From an uncultured Flammeovirgaceae bacterium (lineage in GTDB: Bacteria; Bacteroidota; Bacteroidia; Cytophagales; Cyclobacteriaceae), in contig CAMLLI010000133.1 of assembly GCA_946480685.1 (NCBI GenBank), positions 1-8,413 on the forward strand: a stretch of DNA of 8,413 bases. The letters are read 5' to 3'. The translations under genes were made by a program, and so were the position numbers. Below the pieces are notes generated by a model. It did no database searches and had not been told where the DNA came from. It saw nothing but the letters and a program-made list of their open reading frames with translations. Below, piece by piece: positions 5,437-8,413 of this stretch. Numbering within the stretch: the stretch's first letter is position 1; each line of letters begins with the position of its first letter.

Positions 5437-5814
5437 TTAGATGATTTTGAGTTTTACAATAACACCTTTCGTTTTATTGTGAATGGTACAATTCATAATG
5501 ACCTGGTATGTACCCGGAGTTACCTGCGGTGTAGTGGAAATGACAGCCGCATAATCTGATTCGTTCTGTTCATCATACCGAATCGTTATACCTTCCGGCA
5601 GCGATGATGCAACCCGAAACGATGCTTCTGATTTCTGAAAGTTTTTTGAGCGCATAATCTGCAGATTTACTTGGCCCGTGCTGCCGGCAGTAATATCTAC
5701 GGTCTGGGCATCGGCCTGTACGATGAATTCTTTTTTAGGTATTTCTACACTGCTCTGCGCTTTCATACAGAGCGAGGCAACGCTAAGCAACATTATTAGT
5801 CCAACCTGTTTCAT
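5437..5814 (-). CDS. Secreted beta-rich protein of unknown function
   Basis: The 125-residue protein begins with a short signal peptide: MKQ, then a hydrophobic core VGLIMLLSVASLC, with likely cleavage after KAQ20. Cys16 is preceded by Leu and does not fit a lipobox, so a lipoprotein is unlikely. The mature part (about 105 residues) reads as alternating beta strands (VDITAGSTGQVNLQI, ASFRVASSLPEGITIRY, PGTYQVIMNCTIHN, GVIVKLKII). The phrases SLPEGITI and VTPGTYQV are common in Ig-like or NEW3-like beta-sandwich domains. No catalytic motif is seen. It is the first gene of a two-gene operon with the alpha/beta hydrolase, which starts 3 nt after its stop. It may be a periplasmic binding or structural partner, but the role is not known. 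Confidence 0.75.
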   Translation of the reverse strand: MKQVGLIMLLSVASLCMKAQSSVEIPKKEFIVQADAQTVDITAGSTGQVNLQIMRSKNFQKSEASFRVASSLPEGITIRYDEQNESDYAAVISTTPQVTPGTYQVIMNCTIHNKTKGVIVKLKII

Positions 5815-5860
5815 AATCTTTTTTGTTTAAGCATTTAGAAATTTGATTTCGTACAACGAA

Positions 5861-5890
5861 GGTATAGCGTAGAGTATAGTCGACTGTCAA
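5861..5890 (-). promoter_or_regulatory. MerR-type long-spacer promoter of the secreted protein/hydrolase operon
   Basis: On the minus strand TTGACA (5885-5890) is followed by an 18-bp spacer and TATACC (5861-5866). The spacer holds the dyad TAGAGTATAGTCGA (plus strand, 5870-5883). An over-long spacer with a dyad inside is the hallmark of promoters activated by MerR-family proteins. The predicted transcript would start roughly 40 nt before the ATG at 5812-5814. The promoter is unlike the usual Bacteroidota TTTG/TAnnTTTG type. Confidence 0.6.
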
Positions 5891-5950
5891 GAGGAAATGC
5901 ATGGTTTATTTTCGAAGGATGTATTAATTTTAAAGTATCAACCACAACCA

Positions 5951-5964
5951 TAGAGTATACTCTA
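5951..5964. promoter_or_regulatory. Perfect 14-bp palindrome before merR (putative operator)
   Basis: TAGAGTATACTCTA is a perfect palindrome ending 20 nt before the merR ATG. It matches the dyad at 5870-5883 at 12 of 14 positions, with the first nine identical. No good -35/-10 pair brackets this copy on either strand, so it may serve autorepression or cooperative binding. Confidence 0.6.
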
Positions 5965-5984
5965 CACTCGTTAAACAGTTGCTT

Positions 5985-6395
5985 ATGCTGATTGGTGAAC
6001 TTGCACAAAAGACGAATCTATCCAGGCACACGATCCGGTTCTATGAGAAACTCGGGTTGATACAAGTGCCTGAGCAATCGAGACGTAAAAACAATTACAA
6101 GGAGTATCCGGAAGAAACGCTGAGTCGCATTACAGCCATCAAGGAAATTACAGCTCGCGGATTTACGCTGAAAGAAGCGCGCGGCATCATCACCCTGATA
6201 AACGATGGTTCACTGGACCCACAACGTGCCAAGAAGTACCTGGAGAAAAAACTCAGGCTAATCCAAAAACAAATGGACGACCTGGCGCGTACAAAAAATA
6301 ATTTACTGATCATGATCGATCAGTGTGACACGGGGGCCTGTGATGTAACACGATTGGTGCGCGGCAAAGTAAACGGTGCGAAGAAGGAGAAATAA
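5985..6395 (+). CDS. MerR-family transcriptional regulator
   Basis: Starting at the ATG at 5985 (a TTG at 5979 is possible but weaker) the protein has 136 residues, typical of metal- or redox-type MerR proteins. LIGELAQKTNLSRHTIRFYEKLGLI is the MerR winged-helix start; in two parts it covers residues 2-26. YKEYPEETLSRI continues the wing, and AIKEITARGFTLKEARGII is the second helix pair. A long coiled coil (about residues 78-112, YLEKKLRLIQKQMDDLARTK region) makes the dimer. The effector loop is QCDTGACDV with Cys114 and Cys119. Ser76 occupies the place of the residue that is Ser in CueR and Cys in ZntR. Four residues lie between the cysteines, fewer than the seven of CueR, so the ligand is uncertain (metal or redox). 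It is divergent from the secreted protein/hydrolase operon, its probable target. Confidence 0.92.
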   Translation: MLIGELAQKTNLSRHTIRFYEKLGLIQVPEQSRRKNNYKEYPEETLSRITAIKEITARGFTLKEARGIITLINDGSLDPQRAKKYLEKKLRLIQKQMDDLARTKNNLLIMIDQCDTGACDVTRLVRGKVNGAKKEK

Positions 6396-6424
6396 AAAGC
6401 CAGCCTGCTCTGGAACAGACTGGC
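6391..6424 (-). terminator. Intrinsic terminator of the TerB-like gene
   Basis: On the minus strand GCCAGTCTG, an 8-nt loop, and CAGGCTGGC form a 9-bp stem with one G-T pair, followed by TTTTTATTT. The T-run overlaps the last codons and stop of the convergent merR gene. A second small stem (CCTCA/TGAGG, 6424-6438) lies between it and the TerB-like stop codon. Confidence 0.8.
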
Positions 6425-6452
6425 CTCACAACTTGAGGATGGGCTCCCTGCG

Positions 6453-6881
6453 TTATTTCTTTTCACACTCGCGTGTAAAACTCACAAACTCTTTCCATTC
6501 TTCTACGGAAGGAACTCCTTCCTGGAATATGGTCATTAACTGATTCGCGATCTCAGGCTGCAGGTGCAATGCTTCGATAATCGTCATCATAAATTCCGTT
6601 TCATACTCCGTAACTTCATTATCGATGTGCACGATCTGCATGAGATCGTATACCAGATCCATCCGGTTGTTCATTGATTCAGGCAGAAACATCTCACAGT
6701 TCCCTGGACTTTCAACCAGTTCGCTTACCTGCCACACTTTCATGCCGCGCTTCATACCGATCTTATGGATCAGGTTTCTTTCTGCTTCATCAAGCTTTCC
6801 GTCCAGGGAAGCCAGACAGATCAGGTTACGCATATAATTACGCTTGTAACTTGATCGTTGATGCTCAAAAAAAGTCGTCAT
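6453..6881 (-). CDS. TerB-like (tellurite-resistance TerB family) protein
   Basis: The 142-residue all-helical protein carries two acidic motifs in equivalent positions of a helical repeat: ASLDGKLDEAE (24-34) and VHIDNEVTEYE (84-94). These D-x-[GN]-x-[LV]-x-x-x-E patterns are typical of TerB/TerB-like domains, which bind divalent cations near the membrane in E. coli TerB. The N-terminal helix is basic and aromatic (FFEHQRSSYKRNYMRN). No signal peptide or membrane span is seen, so it should be cytosolic. There is no terC, terD or terZ gene around it, so a tellurite role is not implied; stand-alone TerB-like proteins are widespread and mostly uncharacterised. It has its own terminator and 206 nt before it, so it is probably monocistronic. 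The start is the ATG at 6879-6881. Confidence 0.78.
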   Translation of the reverse strand: MTTFFEHQRSSYKRNYMRNLICLASLDGKLDEAERNLIHKIGMKRGMKVWQVSELVESPGNCEMFLPESMNNRMDLVYDLMQIVHIDNEVTEYETEFMMTIIEALHLQPEIANQLMTIFQEGVPSVEEWKEFVSFTRECEKK

Positions 6882-7087
6882 AGCGAATGAATCTTACCTC
6901 GGCATTTACAAATGCAGGTCCAGAATGATGACACGCTTACGTGCTAACCATATATTTTTTCGAATACTTTGTTTTTGTCTCAAAATCAAAGATTACAACG
7001 GTGCACGTAGCACAGCATTCAGAAGTGCATGGCATGGTATATATTCAAAATGGGAATTACTTTTCTAAAAATATACCATCTCGTAAA
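6882..7087. other. Spacer between TerB-like gene and glycosyltransferase
   Basis: This 206-nt stretch should carry the TerB-like promoter and the 3' end of the glycosyltransferase transcript. It contains the perfect small dyads GCATTT-AC-AAATGC (6901-6914) and CACG-CTTA-CGTG. It also holds GTGC-ACGTA-GCAC and the 9-bp inverted repeat at 7034-7079. No clear TTTG-N19-TAnnTTTG promoter was found. No gene is supported here. Confidence 0.5.
7034..7079. repeat. Inverted repeat after the glycosyltransferase gene
   Basis: ATGGTATAT (7034-7042) and ATATACCAT (7071-7079) are perfect 9-nt inverted copies with a 28-nt AT-rich loop. It starts 8 nt after the glycosyltransferase stop on the minus strand. 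No T-run follows, so it may be a 3' stabilising structure or a Rho-dependent end rather than a simple terminator. Confidence 0.45.
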
Positions 7088-8389
7088 TTATCTGAGCAAG
7101 TCTGTGAGTGTTTTGGTGATGCCTCTTCGTGAGTATTCGGTGAAGCCCGCAGGTTGAGCGACTGACTTGCCTTGTTGCCATGTCTCAAATTTCTGAAGCA
7201 GGAATGTCTTTATAGCTTCAGTCTTTTCACCATCGATCATCACACCGGCTCCGGTAGTCTTCAGCAATGCAGCAGCATCACCGTGTTCCGGACCAACGCC
7301 TAAGACGGGAAGTCCCGTAGCGAGGTACTCGAATAACTTTCCGGGTAAAAATCCTTCTCCGTCTTTATAGCCCGTCAGCACCAGCAAGAGTATAGCAGAC
7401 TCACCATAACATTTCATCAGCTGCTTGTGTGGAATGGTAGCGGTAAACGTGGTGATACCTTTCATCACATCATCTCTTACAACAAACGCACGAAAATCAG
7501 GATGTACTTCACCTACAAAATCAACCTGCACGGCTGAGGCAAATGCAGCATGCTCCTGAGACAATGCTTTTACCGCGAGCATAAACGGACGCGGATCGCA
7601 TTTCTCATTTACTATACCTGCATGACGAATAATAAACCGCTCGTGCTTTTGTACCACGAGATTTTTAAAATCATCTTCATCAAAACCATTGGTGAGTAAC
7701 TGTACTTTTCTTCCCGACAACTTTTCAAACTTGCGCACATAGAATGGTGTGATCGTAATTACTTCATCGGCTGTGCGCATTACCTGTGCCTCGAGTTTCT
7801 TGTGAAAACTGCGCGCGATCGAACCGACCATGAGACTATCCAGCAACCCCCAATCGCTCCATGGATCGCGAAAATCTGCAAACCATTTTAGAGTCGGTTG
7901 CTTTTGCTTCAGCTTTAGTCCGATGAGGTGAACACTGTGTGGTGGACCTGTAGTGATGATAGTATGTATATCATTTTCCTGCAGGTAACGCAGCAGAAAT
8001 TTTACAGAAGGTTTTACCCAGAACACACGCGGATCAGGTATAAAAAAATTTCCGCGTATCCATGTACTAATCTTCTGAAAGAGTGATTTCTTCTCGCCTG
8101 ATACAAGATCCGTTGGCTTGGCTGATTTTTTACTACCACCCAGCAATCCGGATAGCTTAAAGAATGCTTCGTACGGTTCCCATATCGGAAAGTGAATGAC
8201 ATTGGCTTCGGCCGGTATATCTTTCAGCAACGATTCATCGCGAATGGCAAACGATGGATTCTCCGGAGTAAATACATACGGCTTCCATCCGAAAGAAGGC
8301 AAATACTTCACAAACTTCAGCCAGCGTTGCACACCACTTCCTCCGCTCGGTGGCCAGTAATAGGTTATGATCAATACTTTCTTTTCCAT
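7088..8389 (-). CDS. Glycosyltransferase, GT-B fold (family 4 type)
   Basis: The 433-residue protein begins with KVLIITYYWPPSGGSGVQR (4-22), the glycine-rich loop of GT4-type enzymes that touches the acceptor and the nucleotide. ITTGPPHSVHL (145-155) and WFADFRDPWSDW (169-180) are typical of the N-terminal Rossmann half. LLTNGFDEDDF (231-241) marks the linker to the C-terminal half. FLPGKLFEYLATGLPVLGVG (347-366) is the nucleotide-sugar binding segment with Glu354. No signal peptide or membrane span is present; a cytosolic, membrane-associated role in exopolysaccharide, lipopolysaccharide or glycoprotein sugar assembly is likely. The sugar donor is not readable. The ATG at 8387-8389 is preceded by GGAAG at about 6 nt and by an in-frame TAA at 8411-8413, so the 5' end is complete. 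Other polysaccharide genes probably lie beyond the right edge. Confidence 0.92.
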   Translation of the reverse strand: MEKKVLIITYYWPPSGGSGVQRWLKFVKYLPSFGWKPYVFTPENPSFAIRDESLLKDIPAEANVIHFPIWEPYEAFFKLSGLLGGSKKSAKPTDLVSGEKKSLFQKISTWIRGNFFIPDPRVFWVKPSVKFLLRYLQENDIHTIITTGPPHSVHLIGLKLKQKQPTLKWFADFRDPWSDWGLLDSLMVGSIARSFHKKLEAQVMRTADEVITITPFYVRKFEKLSGRKVQLLTNGFDEDDFKNLVVQKHERFIIRHAGIVNEKCDPRPFMLAVKALSQEHAAFASAVQVDFVGEVHPDFRAFVVRDDVMKGITTFTATIPHKQLMKCYGESAILLLVLTGYKDGEGFLPGKLFEYLATGLPVLGVGPEHGDAAALLKTTGAGVMIDGEKTEAIKTFLLQKFETWQQGKSVAQPAGFTEYSRRGITKTLTDLLR

Positions 8390-8413
8390 GTAACTTCCGG
8401 AACGTGTGCTTTA

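Noticed and set aside
6941..7132. Plus-strand frame of 63 codons in the TerB/glycosyltransferase spacer
   Set aside because: Runs into the glycosyltransferase 3' end, has no family resemblance, and its start is not supported by a promoter.
1..8413. CRISPR arrays, toxin-antitoxin pairs, integrase, transposase or phage genes
   Set aside because: No spaced direct repeats, no recombinase motifs and no small paired genes with known toxin features were found.

Overview
The window looks like a chromosomal segment of a member of the Bacteroidota, most likely a Cytophagales-type soil or freshwater bacterium. The reasons are a near-perfect Bacteroidota promoter (TTTG, 19 nt, TAnnTTTG) before the ArsR gene, generally weak or absent Shine-Dalgarno sequences, a secreted protein with a KAQ-type signal cleavage site, and gene families typical of that phylum. 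This assignment is an inference; there is no rRNA or other taxonomic marker here. No tRNA, rRNA, CRISPR array, transposase or phage gene was seen.

Left part (1-1790, all minus strand): an ArsR-family regulator with a CxxC pair, then an Old Yellow Enzyme-type alkene reductase, then the N-terminal part of a DoxX-type membrane protein that runs off the window. Three related 16-bp AT-rich near-palindromes lie at the arsR promoter, just after arsR and just before the reductase. They suggest one ArsR-controlled unit for handling electrophiles or quinones. Upstream, also on minus, is a soluble protein with two ATP-binding cassette domains (ModF-like).

Middle (3206-5984): an AT-rich divergent spacer, a 70-residue orphan protein and a GyrI-like small-molecule-binding protein on plus. 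These are followed by a long imperfect hairpin built from CGCAGA-like units spaced by about one helical turn. Convergent to it, on minus, is a tightly coupled pair: a secreted beta-rich protein and an alpha/beta hydrolase. A MerR-family gene is divergent from this pair. Two near-identical dyads lie between them, one inside a TTGACA-N18-TATACC promoter that points at the secreted protein/hydrolase pair.

Right part (6391-8413, minus): a small TerB-like protein with a good intrinsic terminator, and a complete family-4-type glycosyltransferase.

Taken together, most of the window is regulation and enzymes for small reactive or toxic molecules (alkene reductase, DoxX, GyrI-like protein, hydrolase, MerR and ArsR sensors), with a glycosyltransferase at one end. 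The strongest unusual signals are the two sets of repeated operators, the phased hairpin repeat, the missing catalytic glutamate in the first ABC domain, and a window-wide excess of the word TATA in both coding and non-coding DNA. I see no convincing new defence or mobile system.
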